A DNA stretch of 64,000 nt from Timema cristinae. Its lineage: Eukaryota; Arthropoda; Insecta; Phasmatodea; Timematidae. The position numbers and the translations under genes are program-made. The notes beneath the pieces are model-generated. The model was not told the DNA's origin. It saw only the letters and a program-made list of their open reading frames with translations, and ran no database searches. The stretch lies in the NCBI GenBank assembly GCA_039000515.1, contig JBCFYV010000012.1, positions 112,739,883 through 112,803,882 on the forward strand, given 5' to 3'. Positions 12,055 to 23,275 of this stretch are shown piece by piece (position 1 is the stretch's first letter; each line of letters opens with the position of its first letter).

Positions 12055-12240
12055 CAGCCCCCGGCCGTTAATTTATCGCTGCTAAAGGGGAAACCCCTAT
12101 TTCAGTAATGATAAATTTTTTCTGTCATCCAAGGAATCGAACCCAGGACCCTTTTCTCAGTGGACTGTATAGTATTTAAAAGGTCTGTAAAACAACTTAG
12201 CCCAGTATGTAGTGCGTTTTATCAATTGAGTCGAGTGGTT
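12055..12240 (-). mobile_element. SINE-C, degenerate
   Basis: Matches the copy at 51975: 'cccccggccgttaatttatc', then 'ggaatcgaacccaggac' (B-box region), with the head 'tcaattgagtcg' decayed. The C family lacks the shared GGTAGTAAGACGCGG tail. Confidence 0.6.
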
Positions 12241-12540
12241 TCAGGGTTGATTACAAATATGGTTGAAAAACGATTAATTGGTGAAAGAAGATGAGGTTCC
12301 CCTTGTTTTAGAATGTAGGTAGTTTGTAAGTCGTGTGCTTCTATCATGTTGGTCCAAATGCAACTAATAAAATAAGTAATTAATACAAATCAGGTTATTT
12401 AGAGCGTGGGTAAGATATAGTGCGATTACTGTAAAGTGGTAGTTGGCAGACAATTACTAAGCTATGTTCATTAGTTCATACGTCAAGTAATTTAATTTGA
12501 AGCTGTCACTTTTGATATATAGTAATTGATTTTGTCAACG

Positions 12541-12812
12541 CACCGCGCCTTAAAACTCATTCGAGATATACGAGCATGTACTATTTACGCTAATGTGTTT
12601 AAAAAATAATAATGAGAAAAGTCGAATTTAGATGGAAGTGTGGGCCTATTCGCATTTATGTGCGATGGGGGGGGGTGGGGGGGGAGGAAATACAGAAAAA
12701 AGAATCGTAAGGACTCCGAACTGGGATTATAGCCCTTATATCCCCGTTATCGACAGTTAGTCTATTGCGAGAGTTAAGCCGATGATGATAATAATAATAA
12801 TAATAATAATGT
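12541..12812 (-). mobile_element. SINE-B, degenerate, with G-run
   Basis: Tail, body and B-type variable region are recognisable. A run of G at 12666-12687 interrupts the body, and the head is lost into an (ATA)n tract at 12785-12812. Confidence 0.65.
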
Positions 12813-12989
12813 AGTGACATTTTGTAAATATTGGCAGCAAAAAAAAGACACTAGTTGGTTATATTATCCAAGCCAGTGTTATTTAAACTTTTTATTTCGC
12901 GTATTCTCATCTATTAGTTATTTTCAACTTTGTACCCCCGAAATTGTTGGTGCATAATGCAAATTTATAATCTATATGAAATAATATAT

Positions 12990-13300
12990 GTGTCTGGGCT
13001 ACATTGATCTTTAGCCCAGTCGCGGAAAGATTAGATGTACCGCTACCCAGGGGACGCCTTTCCGTGGAGGCTCTTTCCATGTCCCTATGAGATATATGAT
13101 GATGATGATGATGAGATAGTGAGAATGAGGGTCTGGAACCAGTGGAAACACTTAAACCCAACTTAGGCCTAACTAACCAAGCCCTGGTGACTAGGGGTAG
13201 ATCCACTTTGGGGGAAAATATCCATGATACTACCAGGAATCGAACCCGCAACCACTTGGCTCGTAGTTAGGTGCACTGACCATTACACCGCGGGGCCGGT
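12990..13300 (-). mobile_element. SINE-E
   Basis: On the minus strand the head is CCGGCCCCGCGGTGTAATGG with B-box 'gcgggttcgattcctgg', then a body ('caccagggcttggttag') that recurs at 55975-56172. It has no shared GGTAGTAAGACGCGG tail, so it is a separate SINE lineage. A (GAT)n tract lies at 13093-13113. Confidence 0.75.
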
Positions 13301-13704
13301 TACATGTATTAATAAAATACAGAGTTTGTCTGTCTGTCATGAGCATTGCGTGATATTTTCCACACACAGATGTCCGAAATTTTAAGATTAGTAGCCCCTG
13401 TACAAACATGTGCATCTCGAAACCAGAATTTTAAAATTTTGATTTTTTTTTAAATTATTTAAAAACTGGGTCGGAAGAAATAAAACGAAGATTGTTTGTG
13501 TTTGTTCAAGTAAATAAAGCATTGCCCGAAGTAACCACATAATCCATTGCGTGGTTACCCCGGTAGTACTGGGTACTCCTGCTACTCTAGTTCTAAAACA
13601 AATAAATGGCGTTCCCAGCTCTCATGTCTGTCCGGATCTTCTTGTTTAGCCCTAAATCTGGTCCTGATTATTAAGTTATTATCATGAAATTATATATAAT
13701 TACA
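13301..13704. other. No recognised feature
   Basis: AT-rich sequence; no family recognised. Confidence 0.4.
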
Positions 13705-13713
13705 ATTTAGATG

Positions 13714-13991
13714 GGTGACCTGGTGATCTAGAGGTAAGGTGTCAGACTTCTGTGCTGGGGTCCGGGGTTCAATCCTCGGTCCCGGCACAAATTTATCTGA
13801 TTACCAAACCCTTCCTTCACCTCTGACAAGACATCTTGTGAATGTGGGGAATGCCAGGCCTCCACCGTGGTTCGGATTCCACGTTAAACTGTAGGTCCTT
13901 CATTTCATCTCACAATCATCCTACCATTACACATTAGCGTAAGTGCGTATAACCCGAACGGGTAGTAAGACGTGGTGCTAATAATAATACC
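13714..13991 (+). mobile_element. SINE-V, full length with target duplication
   Basis: Head to tail complete, with a short (TAA)3. Flanks ATTTAGATG at 13705-13713 and 13992-14000 are identical. Confidence 0.92.
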
Positions 13992-14058
13992 ATTTAGATG
14001 TCTTAGCGTACCCCCATTGCTACACGAACCCCAGATTGAATACCACTTTTTTTTTTTC

Positions 14059-14120
14059 ACCGCGTCGAACCTCGATCTCCCATTATCGGCAAGCCAGTCT
14101 GTTGCGAGAGTGATGCCTCA
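14059..14120 (-). mobile_element. SINE-B remnant, internally deleted
   Basis: The tail start 'caccgcgtc' joins directly to 'gaacctcgatctcc' (B-box) and the variable arm; the body is missing. Confidence 0.7.
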
Positions 14121-14771
14121 ACTTAAATCAGTGGATAGAAGATTTATTAATTGTAATTTAAAATTTTTGATAAATGATAATTCAAGATGGCGGACCCAAT
14201 AACTATAAATACCAAATTCGTTCAGGCAGCACCCGGCAGAGAACTAAAGACCTCTAGAACAGGGGTTCCCAATCTTGTTATACCTAAGGAAGCTTGGACC
14301 AGAAAAAAAAACATGATGGGATTACTCATACACATTTTCACACTAATATTATTACTATTATAATCTTTTAATATTGCAGACAATATGAAGTATACAACTA
14401 ACAGAAAAATCACATGTTACTGCTGCATCTTTGGCAAACGTACTTCATTCAGAATTAATGATATATTTTACAGTGTAAAATAAAAAAAAACATTCTAAAA
14501 TTGCTTCACGAAGCCTAAAACGGAGCAGAGTTTAGGGTTGAGGAAGGGGTGCAGAGTTACGCCTGTACCTAGATTTTATAACCTGTTTAGTAGTTAACAC
14601 CTCGTTTAGCTGTTTATTTACTCTGACACCCTATCACGTGTTCAACTGATCATATCTGTTCCTGTAAAGGTAATAAAAACGCACATTTCCGTCCGAGTGT
14701 TTGCTTCTAGAACGCATACAGAGTGCCTCATAACAAGTATTTACTGAAGCGTGTCAGCTGCAAGTCAATAG
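14121..14771. other. Mostly unannotated; one hAT-like terminus
   Basis: CAGGGGTTCCCAATCTTGTT at about 14259 looks like a hAT left end. No matching right end or 8-bp duplicate was found downstream. The rest is not recognised. Confidence 0.35.
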
Positions 14772-15760
14772 TGCTTAGGACGTATTTGCAGAATTATGAG
14801 AGCTGTGATCCAACTAGCTTAGGACGTATTTGCAGAATTATGAGAGCTGTGAGCCAACTAGCTTAGGACGAATTTGCAGAATTATGAGAGCTGTGAGCCA
14901 ACTAGCTTAGGACATATTTGCAGAATTATGAGAGCTTGAGCCAACTAGCTTAGGATGTATTTGCTGAATTATGAGAGCTGCGATCCAATGATGCATAGGA
15001 CGTATTTGCTGAATTATGAGAGCTGTGAGCCAACTAGCTTAGGACGTATTTGCAGAATTATGATAGCTATGAGCCAACTAGCTTAGGACGAATTTGCAGA
15101 ATTATGAGAGCTGTGAGCCAACTAGCTTAGGAAATATTTGCAGAATTATGAGAGCTGTGATCCAACTAGCTTAGGACGTATTTGCAGAATTATGAGAGCT
15201 GTGAGCCAACTAGCTTAGGACGTATTTGCAGAATTATGATAGCTATGAGCCAACTAGCTTAGGACGAATTTGCAGAATTATGAGAGCTGTGAGCCAACTA
15301 GCTTAGGACGTATTTGCAGAATTATGAGAGCTATGAGCCAACTAGCTTAGGACGAATTTGCAGAATTAAGAGAGCTGTGAGCCAACTAGCTTAGGACGTA
15401 TTTGCAGAATTATGAGAGCTATGAGCCAACTAGCTTAGGACGTATTTGCAGAATTATGAGAGCTATGAGACAACTAGCTTAGGACGTATTTGCAGAATTA
15501 TGAGAGCTGTGAGCCAACTAGCTTAGGACGTATTTGCAGAAATATGAGAGCTGTGAGCCAACTAGCTTAGGACGTATTTGCAGAATTATGAGAGCTATGA
15601 GCCAACTAGCTTAGGATGTATTTGCTGAAATTATGAGAGCTGCGATCCAATTATGCATAGGACGTATTTGCAGAATTATGATAGCTATGAGCCAACTAGC
15701 TTAGGACGAATTTGCAGAATTATGAGAGCTGTGAGCCAACTAGCTTAAGACGTATTTGCG
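14772..15760 (+). repeat. 44-bp minisatellite, about 22 units
   Basis: Unit TTAGGACGTATTTGCAGAAT plus TATGAGAGCTGTGAGCCAAC plus TAGC. Variants recur in runs: 'gacgaatttg' for 'gacgtatttg', 'tatgatagctatgag' for 'tatgagagctgtgag', and 'ctgcgatccaat.atgcatagg' at about 14985 and 15640. Recurring blocks of neighbouring variants suggest multi-unit duplications. Confidence 0.95.
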
Positions 15761-16454
15761 GACGTATGCCAATTGCAAGCCAATGCTGCTTAGGAAGTAT
15801 TTGCAATAGGCATGTCAGCTAAAAATCGATGGCGTTGAAGTATATTCATCTCATCCACAAAGAAATACTATTCGTTGTGCTCTTATTTAGCTTATGTAAA
15901 AATCTATTTTACTTTTTTATAAATTAGTAAGTATAATAACAAGACTCAATTAGTAAGTTATTCTAAAGGGCTAAATATGGGGAGTGTAGAAAAATGAACC
16001 CACAGCAGCCCAAAGGAAATTCGATGCAGTAAAAGTGTCCCTAATACAACAGCTAAGGATTTGAACCACGACCCTCAGCCTCCTCGACCACAACTAGGCA
16101 GTGTCAGGACGTTTGATACGGTTTAAGAAGCAATAGGTAAAAATAAAAAGGCTAAATTAATTTAAAAATTTGGAAATGGGATCATAGAACCCTCAAATGC
16201 TTCTAATCTTTTGAGTATATTCGATAAAACTCAAAATGTTTAAAATAATAAATTTTTTCTTTAAATTTACAATTGAAATTTGTTGATACCTATAATACTG
16301 TTTATTGGTGATTCAGACTCAACTTAATTATAGGACTAACTTAACACTCAAGATTCCGGACCGTTAATTTAACACTTAAACTGAATTTATTATTGAGGGA
16401 ATAAATAGCCAAGCTATTATATTAATTGATGATTACTGTTACAGCGTTATAGCC
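15761..16454. other. Mostly unannotated
   Basis: A decayed minisatellite unit lies at 15770-15805. A possible minus-strand tRNA-like remnant is at about 15985-16105 ('ggatttgaaccacgacc'). Otherwise AT-rich and unrecognised. Confidence 0.4.
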
Positions 16455-16540
16455 TATTCCTGAGTAACTCTGTGGTAGATTATTGGCGTACTAGGCCAAA
16501 GGTCCCGAGTTCGATTCCTGTGTTCAGGTCTCAGATTTAA
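16455..16540 (+). mobile_element. tRNA-like remnant
   Basis: 'gagtaactctgtggtagat' (A-box-like) and 'cccgagttcgattcctg' (B-box-like) are correctly spaced for a tRNA head, but no acceptor stem closes. Probably an old SINE head, not a tRNA gene. Confidence 0.4.
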
Positions 16541-16783
16541 TTTTTAATTTAAAGAATATGAATGTATTAATGTTATAATAAATCCATTATAGCAAAAATG
16601 TTCTTCTATTTAGTTATATTACAAGATTTTGATTCGATATGCGGGATTAAAGTTAAATTAAGATTCGGATTCGTAAAAATAGTGTATTCGGCCCAAATCT
16701 AATTTTAAAAAAAAGGTAAAATAAAGCTCAACGCTACCTTATGAATATAATAAAGCAGGTCAAGTTTCACGAGACACTTTTTT

Positions 16784-17019
16784 CACCGCATCTTACTACC
16801 CGTTTCGGTTATACGCTTTGTGTGTTATTACGCTAATGGTTTTAAGGATGAAAGTTATATTTATAGGAAGTGTATCCGCATTTGCGTGAAGGGATAGTGG
16901 AAAACCATTTTAGAAAAACCTTAATACACCCGATCGAGATTCGAACCTCAATCTCCTCATCAGCAGTCTAACCTACTCCCAGAGTAGCGCCGTAGAACAT
17001 GCGGCCACCGAAGTGGGTT
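16784..17019 (-). mobile_element. SINE-B
   Basis: Complete from 'caccgcatcttactacccgtt' to the head ('gcggccaccgaagtgggt'). Confidence 0.85.
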
Positions 17020-17579
17020 GCCAGATTGTTATTTTATGCCAGCGTCATCCACCTGGTTTAGTATCCCACTACCTCCCCCCACCCCCCAGTCTATCCAACC
17101 CAACCCAACCATTAACCTATTGGCCTAGTTATCGTTATTACAGTTAAAAACATCCTGATAATTCTAAATAATAATAGTTTTATGAAATCCCCTCGATAAA
17201 TCGCGATCTGACGTCTGAGCTCGTCACAAAACCTTGGAGACGACCGTTCGCGAAATTCTTTCAAGACACGTTAGTTTCATGATTTACAACACTCGAGTTA
17301 TAACCGTCAATTAAAAACGTGACGTAATAGGTCTCACGATGAATCAAGTGGATAAGGGGGGGAGGGGTGCGCGCCAACGGTAGCTTGTTATTATGTGTTG
17401 GGTTATACGATACCCAAGGTTGTAACGTGATTTCACGTTAGTGTAAGAGGACTTCTCGGAAATATAAGCGAATATATGTTAAAAAATAAAAAGTTGTTGC
17501 CTTTCACGGTTGAGTGAACGGAAGAATAAAAGAGGAGGGTAGACTAATAAATGCTTTAAATAAATGATAGCCCTCTTAG
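17020..17579. other. No recognised feature
   Basis: Mixed composition; nothing recognised. Confidence 0.4.
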
Positions 17580-17778
17580 GCGGGCGGATGATCTAAGACG
17601 TCACTTTCGCAATATACTACTTATGATAGGAATATCGGGGTTTGAAGGTCTGGTGGTTTTCTAGAAGTATTTGTTTTCCAATATCCCTCCACGCAAATTC
17701 GGGTACATTACTCCAAAATTAATAAGTATAAGTACATAAGCGTATATCCCGGACAAGTAGTAAGACGCGGTGCTAAAC
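17580..17778 (+). mobile_element. SINE-B, degenerate
   Basis: Decayed head 'gcgggcggatgatctaagac', B-box 'ggggtttgaaggtctgg', body 'ccctccacgcaaattcggg' and a good shared tail 'ggacaagtagtaagacgcgg'. Confidence 0.75.
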
Positions 17779-18054
17779 AAAATTGATAGATTAATATTAT
17801 TTAATTTGACTTGAGTATATAAGATACTACCCTTCTAACTTCGGCGTAGTGCTGGTTACATAAAAGCCCGGCGCTTCCATCGTATTTTGCAACTGTCACG
17901 AAATGAGGCTCGCTATCTTTTTTCATACTGCCCGTCTCAGTTTTATGGTGCTAGCTATGTAGCCGAATACTGACAAAACTTTTAACAGTACATGAGCCTG
18001 GTGTTTACTTTAATATGTTAAAAGCTGTTTTCTATGACCCTATACATCAAGTCT

Positions 18055-18127
18055 TTTCACGGTAGGAATTGTTTTCTGAAAGGCCTTTTTCCCTACCAGA
18101 AATCTATTATCTAGTAGGATATTGATA
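18055..18127 (+). repeat. Terminal segment of TIR element T
   Basis: TTCACGGTAGGAATTGTTTT and the following ~55 bases match the left arm of the element at 58367. No opposite arm was found nearby, so this is a solo end or a copy broken by the SINE that follows. Confidence 0.6.
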
Positions 18128-18137
18128 GGGATAAAGG

Positions 18138-18418
18138 GTGACCTGGTGGTCTAGGGGTAAGGTGTCAAACTTCTGTGCTGACGGCCGGGGTTCAATCCTC
18201 GGTCCCGGCACAGATTTATCTGATTACCAAACCCTTCCTTCACCTCTGACAAGATATCTTGTGAATGTGGGGAATGCCGGGCCTCCACCGTGGTTCGGAT
18301 TCCACGTTAATCTGTAGGTCCTTCATTTCATCTCACAATCACCCTACCATTACACATTAGCGTAAGTGCGTATAACCCGAACGGGTAGTAAGACGCGGTG
18401 CTAATAATAATAATAATA
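18138..18418 (+). mobile_element. SINE-V, full length
   Basis: Complete head, body, tail and (TAA)n. No convincing target duplication. Confidence 0.9.
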
Positions 18419-18577
18419 ATATCTATTTAAAACGCATGTAATTCAATTTCCCTTGTTTACATTTAAATAAACAGATATGTTATACTTGTATATTTCTCTT
18501 ATGTCTCATCCTTCCCATACCTACTTGCTATAATTTTGTAATTGTAATCGTCACTTCTATTTGATAGGAGAAGCGAG

Positions 18578-18823
18578 GATTCAAACGATCACAAGAAAAG
18601 CTGTAGAAACAGAGAAATAACACTATCACAAGAACAGCTGTAGAAACAGAGAGATAACACTATCACAAGAACAGCTGTAGAAACAGAGAGATAACACGAT
18701 CACAAGAAAATCTGTAGAAACAGAGAGACAACACGATCACAAGAAAGCTGTAGAAACAGAGAGATAAACACGATAACAAGAAAAGCTGTAGAAACAGAGA
18801 GATAACACGATCACAAGAAACAC
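18578..18823. repeat. 37-bp minisatellite, about 6 units
   Basis: Unit approximates ATAACACGATCACAAGAAAA then GCTGTAGAAACAGAGAG. The reading frame across it on the minus strand is only a by-product of the repeat. Confidence 0.93.
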
Positions 18824-19077
18824 CGTCGAAAAAGTTCGTCATATTCCCCGTCCACACGTAAGAGTAGAAGAGAGTATGTTGAGCATGACACTGAGAGCAC
18901 TATGTGATGTAACAAATAGAGAATAAGTTATTAGTAAGACCATGGACGACATCCGAACGACTCTTCAAGTAACCGTACGCACAATGTGTGAATAATAACC
19001 CACATTAGGCACCCCAAGGGTCGGCCCAGCCAGTCCGTTATGCGCGAACCTAAGTGGTTCATTAGGGCGCAGAGGCA

Positions 19078-19591
19078 TTAAGACGATTAGCCCGTTCATT
19101 TGGCGTGGAAATGCAGAGTCCATGGGAACAAACGGTTATCTTCAAGAATTTTTGTTGTTTTGCAATTTTCTTCGGAAACGGTTTGTTCAGGAACAAACGT
19201 GTTGATTAAGTTATTTTTTTTTACAACCTCTCCAATAATTTTAACAGTGATCAAAATATCGATAAATTATGACATTTTCATAAAAAAACTTCAGCTTCGT
19301 AACAAAAATATAAGATAAATTAACAATTAATAAACATCGATACATTATCTTAGAAGAGGTGTTGAAAATATTAACATAAAAATTTCACTCGTTCTCGAGA
19401 AAACTGATATTTACAAACGTATGATTTTCCCGCAAGACCTGTCCGGTAGCGGTTTCCGTGAGCCATTTGTTCTTGTTGGCGCGGAAGGATACTTTGATCG
19501 GTTGTGAAGCCACGGTACACCTTTCACCCTCCCGTCCACCATCTCACAAAACAGGTTTTAGACTTGCACTCGACAGGGCCAAGGGCCTTAA
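19078..19591. repeat. Unclassified interspersed repeat R, short copy
   Basis: Matches 604-720 and 1343-1726 in order and orientation, with the same final GGGCCAAGGGCCTTAA. It lacks the ~620-base middle. The two copies define the repeat but not its class. Confidence 0.7.
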
Positions 19592-19722
19592 GGCCGCAAT
19601 TCCAACAAAATGTTATTTTTTTTAGTGTTTTTAAAAATAGATATATAAATGAAATAAACTAGTAATAATTATTTTTAAATAAAGAAAAAGATATAATTAT
19701 TATTAAAATAATATAATGTAAT

Positions 19723-19756
<34 letters not shown>
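19723..19756. repeat. (TAA)n microsatellite
   Basis: Simple repeat just upstream of a SINE; may be the relic tail of an older SINE. Confidence 0.9.
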
Positions 19757-19757
<1 letters not shown>

Positions 19758-19988
19758 CAGCTTCAGTGGCCGCATAGTATTAGGCGCTACTCTCTCAATA
19801 GAGACTGCCGATGACGGGGGGATTAGGATTCGAATCTTGGTCGGGTTCAATGAGGGTGGTTTTCCAATCTTTCTCTATGCAAATGTGGATGCACTTCCTC
19901 TAAATTAAAGCTTCATAAACCCTAACATATTAGCGTAACTATTACATAAGCATACAACCTGAGCGAGTAGTAAGACGCGGTGCTAAAT
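19757..19988 (+). mobile_element. SINE-B
   Basis: Head 'gcttcagtggccgcatagta', B-box 'aggattcgaatcttgg', body, and tail 'gagtagtaagacgcggtgcta'. Confidence 0.83.
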
Positions 19989-20380
19989 AGGAAAACTAGT
20001 CTGAAATACTCGAGATTTCCTGCTTTGTCTAGTAATACCTAGAACGTTGTTTTAATGACAAACTCGGTGTTTGTTATCAAACCATAAAAATTGTTGCAGC
20101 TGCAAGTCCACGATGTCCATAAAAAAAAGTGAAGTTTACATGCTCAGTTTGAGGTTTCTGAAAACGGTAAATAAAATGGGATTTTTTTTGTCGCTACATA
20201 CTTTTCTTGTGTTATTACTGATTCTTGTGCTTATATTTTATTATGGCGCAAACAAATACAAAGCTCTGCTCGTATTTTAATAAGAACAGGAGGAGGGATG
20301 GGGTAGGCAGGGAGCTATATGAGCTGCCTTACATAATATGGTAATACGTTTTTAGGGGGTTACCTAGGTAGGCATAGCTA
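19989..20380. other. No recognised feature
   Basis: Holds a hydrophobic open stretch at 20071-20280 with no recognised domain or intron signals; not accepted as a gene. Confidence 0.4.
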
Positions 20381-20604
20381 TAGTAGCCCCATGGCTTCTT
20401 TGGTGCTGACAGAGCTCACATCTGACTTCTGATAGTCAACATTTAGGTATATACCTAAATTTTGACCGTCAGAAGTCAGCTGCTAGACACATGTTTTTGC
20501 AGATCATATGGTTCGGCGTAGAGATACATAATTTTGTCTGGTAACTTTTCAAAGCCGTCAGCTGTGAGCTGTCAGGTAGCACCAAAGAAGCCATGGAGCT
20601 ACTG
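20381..20604 (-). mobile_element. CAGTAG hairpin MITE, copy 2
   Basis: Inverted relative to copy 1, judged by the internal 'gatcatatggttcggcgta'. TA flanks at 20379-20380 and 20605-20606. Both terminal repeats and the central palindrome are intact. Confidence 0.9.
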
Positions 20605-20607
20605 TAA

Positions 20608-21304
20608 AGGTGGGTATTCAGTTTAGCATTCGTTCGTGCGCGGCGCTTAGTTCATTCTGTTCTTGCGTGGTGTGGTTCAGCTAGTAAAGACATGTTCGCG
20701 AGCACGCGCTGAACCGAACGCTATCGAACAATTGTCGGCCTTTTTTGGAATGCTAAAAGGAAGTCAGACGTTTTTGCTTGTGTTAAGTGGGAACGTGACT
20801 TGGCACCAGTTGCTGCGAATCGTGGAGTGGGCTACTGAAGAATGTTTGCTAAAAAAAGGTAAAGTTAGTGCCAAACGATCTTCCACTGGTACTGATTTAC
20901 GTAACTTTGTGCCCTTCTTCGCATTTTTATAGCAGACAAGGTTAACCAACATTTCTAAGTCTTGAGATGGCATCCGTGTTAAATTTCGAAAATGTCTTTC
21001 AATCAATCCACTTAACAAGTGCTGTATCTTGCCACCAATAATACATCCACCTCACCCACATTTTCCTGTTCTTTTTTACTAATAAACACAGCAGAAAAAA
21101 AGAACCTGCTTCCACTATCAAAACAATTTTGAGACTGAGCTCCAGTACTTAACCCGTTCGCGGCGAAATTGGCGGGAACTAGGCTAGCAGCAGCAAATGG
21201 TCCGAATTCTCGGAGTTTTCGGATGTTTCATCTGTTCACGCTCATTTGGGATGTTTGGCTTGTTTTGCTCGTTTCGAGTAAAAGGCTCAAGCGAAAACGC
21301 ACCT
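20608..21304 (-). mobile_element. Internally deleted Harbinger element
   Basis: Ends AGGTGGGTATTCAG and, in reverse complement, AGGTGCGTTTTCGC, with TAA on both sides (20605-20607, 21305-21307). A 3-bp TWA duplication is the PIF/Harbinger signature. The minus strand holds a nuclease fragment at 20764-21018. The left copy of the duplication overlaps the TA that bounds the neighbouring MITE. Confidence 0.75.
20764..21018 (-). pseudogene. Harbinger nuclease fragment
   Basis: The conceptual peptide begins LSGLIERHFRNL and contains KLRKSVPVEDRLALTL. This aligns with the segment RKAISPDERLAVTL of the better preserved nuclease at 58908, the conserved stretch just before the catalytic core of PIF/Harbinger transposases. 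After LALTL the frame is disturbed by about 30 extra bases and then resumes as an RFAATG-like segment in another frame. No catalytic D, D or E is left, so the fragment cannot be active. It lies inside the short element 20608-21304. Confidence 0.65.
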
Positions 21305-21519
21305 TAAGAGATAGGTATAACAAGGGGATAGATACGAGTTATTTCTACCACTGTTAGTCCTTATCTCACCCCCCCCCCCCCCTGGCAGGCTCACAAGTGG
21401 CTGATATATAGAGAAATATAGGTAGGAAGTGATTGGCACTAAAAGTCAACATATGATTAGCTTAAAGCCAAGGTTAACAGATTATAGTATCCTGGGTGGG
21501 AAATAGATTTTTAAAAAAA

Positions 21520-23165
21520 ATTCCCTGAAGACCAACATGGTTCCTCGGAAAAAGGTCGTTATTTCGAAGGGGTTGTTATTGGAATTTTAACCGATTATGT
21601 TCAACCCCGACCCTCATACACAAAAATTGCATTTTTTAGGCAACACGTGAAAAACCCCTACCTATTTCTTGAAGAAGTCCATTATGGAGGCTTGCTTCTT
21701 CTTAGCACCAGTTTTCTCGACGAAGTCTTTCACATTATAGAACTGGGACCACAGATCTTCACTAGTGCCCTGGCGCTTAAGTTCTCTTGAGTAGACGTCC
21801 CCGGCTTTCAGAACATCTTTCGTCGTGGGGATGTCTTCAGGCTCCTCTTCCATTTATTCCTCCCCCTCTCCTACTGCTCCATGATTATATTGGCGTCATC
21901 GAGGGTGCCCCAAATGGTGATGTCATTGTTTGCTGCTATGTACTCCTCATACGTGCAGTCTGGGGCTAATCTCGGCCACGTTTCCTCGTCGTACAGCCAG
22001 GTGAAAGTCAGGTGGGCAGATGAAGGTGCTGTTGTTGAGCCAGGTTGCGGTTCTATGGAGAGACCAGGCTGGGAACTGGCGTCCACTGGCAGTGAGTCAT
22101 CTGGGTCTTTGGCGCTGGCAGCGGTGGGAAACACACAGACGGCAGCTTCTTCGATGACTGGTAGGACAAAGTGGGCGTGTCGGAAGCAGTTGGCGATTAC
22201 CGCTGGTCTCATGGTTCTCCAACTGGCGAGGATTCCTTCCATGGTTCTGAACACGTCCCACTTTTTGACCTCCTTGCCCATATCGAGATTCCACACCATA
22301 CTCTGCACAAGCATCTTGCAGAACTTCACCTTCATTTACCGAATTATTCCCTGGTCCAGGGCTGAAGCATGCTGGTGGTGTTCTTTGGCAGAAACACCAG
22401 CTCGATGTTCCTGAGTTTGTCAAGAGCAGGATGTGCAAAGCATTTGTCGATGAAGAGCACGACTTTTCTATTTGCGGCATCCATCTTCGAATTGAAGTCT
22501 TGAAGCCATTTCGTGAAAACCCCCAGAGGTCATTCATGCCTTTTTATTAAAATCATAGTCACAGGGCAGGATGTTGCCCTTGAAACCCCGGGGTTTCTTG
22601 AACTTCCTGATCATGATAAGCTTCATCTTATCGCTGTCGTCCATATTGCAGCACAGAAGGACGGTGAGGCGCTCCTTGCTCCTCCTCGCACCTTTGCATA
22701 TATCCCCTTTCCCAGCAATAGTGTTATCTGGCATGAGGTTGAAGAACATCCCCAGCTCCTCAGCGTTGTATACATCTTGAGGCTGATAGCACCTAAGTAT
22801 GTTTCGGAGCAAAGGCATTCATTCCCTCACCGATGTGCTTTCACCAACGACCTTGTGGCTGGATATTCTGTGACACACTTTGAAACGCTCTAGCCACCCC
22901 CTGAACACATAAAGTTTTCTATATCTAGCCTCAGGGCAAATTCATCGGCCTTCCTCTGCATCATCGGTCTGTTTATAGGCACGTTTTGCGCTCTGTGCTG
23001 GCTGAACCACTCCAGCATAGCCTTTTCCAGATTCTCGTGCGTCACATCCTTCCAATTTTTTGCTTTTACATTGTGGCTTTCCTTCTGCACTGCATTCACA
23101 ATTTCTTCTCTCATTTTGAGAATCGTGAGAAATGTCGACTTCGGGATCCCATGCCACCAAGCACT
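21520..23165 (-). pseudogene. Tigger/pogo-type transposase pseudogene
   Basis: Read on the minus strand, domains appear in the normal order of a Tigger/jerky-like transposase. First is the end of a Psq-type helix-turn-helix (GIPKSTFLTILK, about 23125-23160). Next is a CENP-B/Tc5-type helix-turn-helix (LEKAMLEWFSQHRAQN to the GWLERFK block, about 22860-23040). A DDE_1 catalytic domain begins VYNAEELGMFFNL (about 22760) and includes KRSKERLTVLLCC-like sequence. The second acid is in VVLFIDKCFAHP (about 22450), the third in LDQGIIR (about 22350). A C-terminal segment DIPTTKDVLKAGD ends in SIMDFFKK at 21662. All three catalytic acids are readable, but frameshifts and stops separate the blocks (near 22890, 22830, 22535, 22360-22335 and 21870). 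It is dead but fairly young. Terminal repeats are not securely identified; the 5' side ends at a GT microsatellite. Confidence 0.88.
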
Positions 23166-23191
23166 CTACTACAAAACATTGCTTACCAATG

Positions 23192-23199
23192 TGTGTGTG

Positions 23200-23236
<37 letters not shown>

Positions 23237-23259
23237 GTGTGTGTGTGTGTGTGTGTGTG
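23192..23259. repeat. (TG)n microsatellite
   Basis: Long TG run with two TTG interruptions, between the Tigger remnant and a SINE. Confidence 0.95.
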
Positions 23260-23275
23260 AAACGTGCGCGCGTAA

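Noticed and set aside
14258..14712. Complete hAT element starting CAGGGGTTCCCAA, with 'tctagaa' recurring near 14705
   Set aside because: The sequence before the second 'tctagaa' does not match the inverted left end, so the pairing is probably chance.
14772..15760. CRISPR-like regular repeats
   Set aside because: The 44-bp units abut without variable spacers, and the DNA is eukaryotic; it is a minisatellite.
18663..18857. Repetitive hydrophobic protein on the minus strand
   Set aside because: It is a by-product of the 37-bp minisatellite.
20071..20280. Small membrane protein
   Set aside because: Hydrophobicity comes from T-rich sequence; no homology, intron or promoter signal that I can see.
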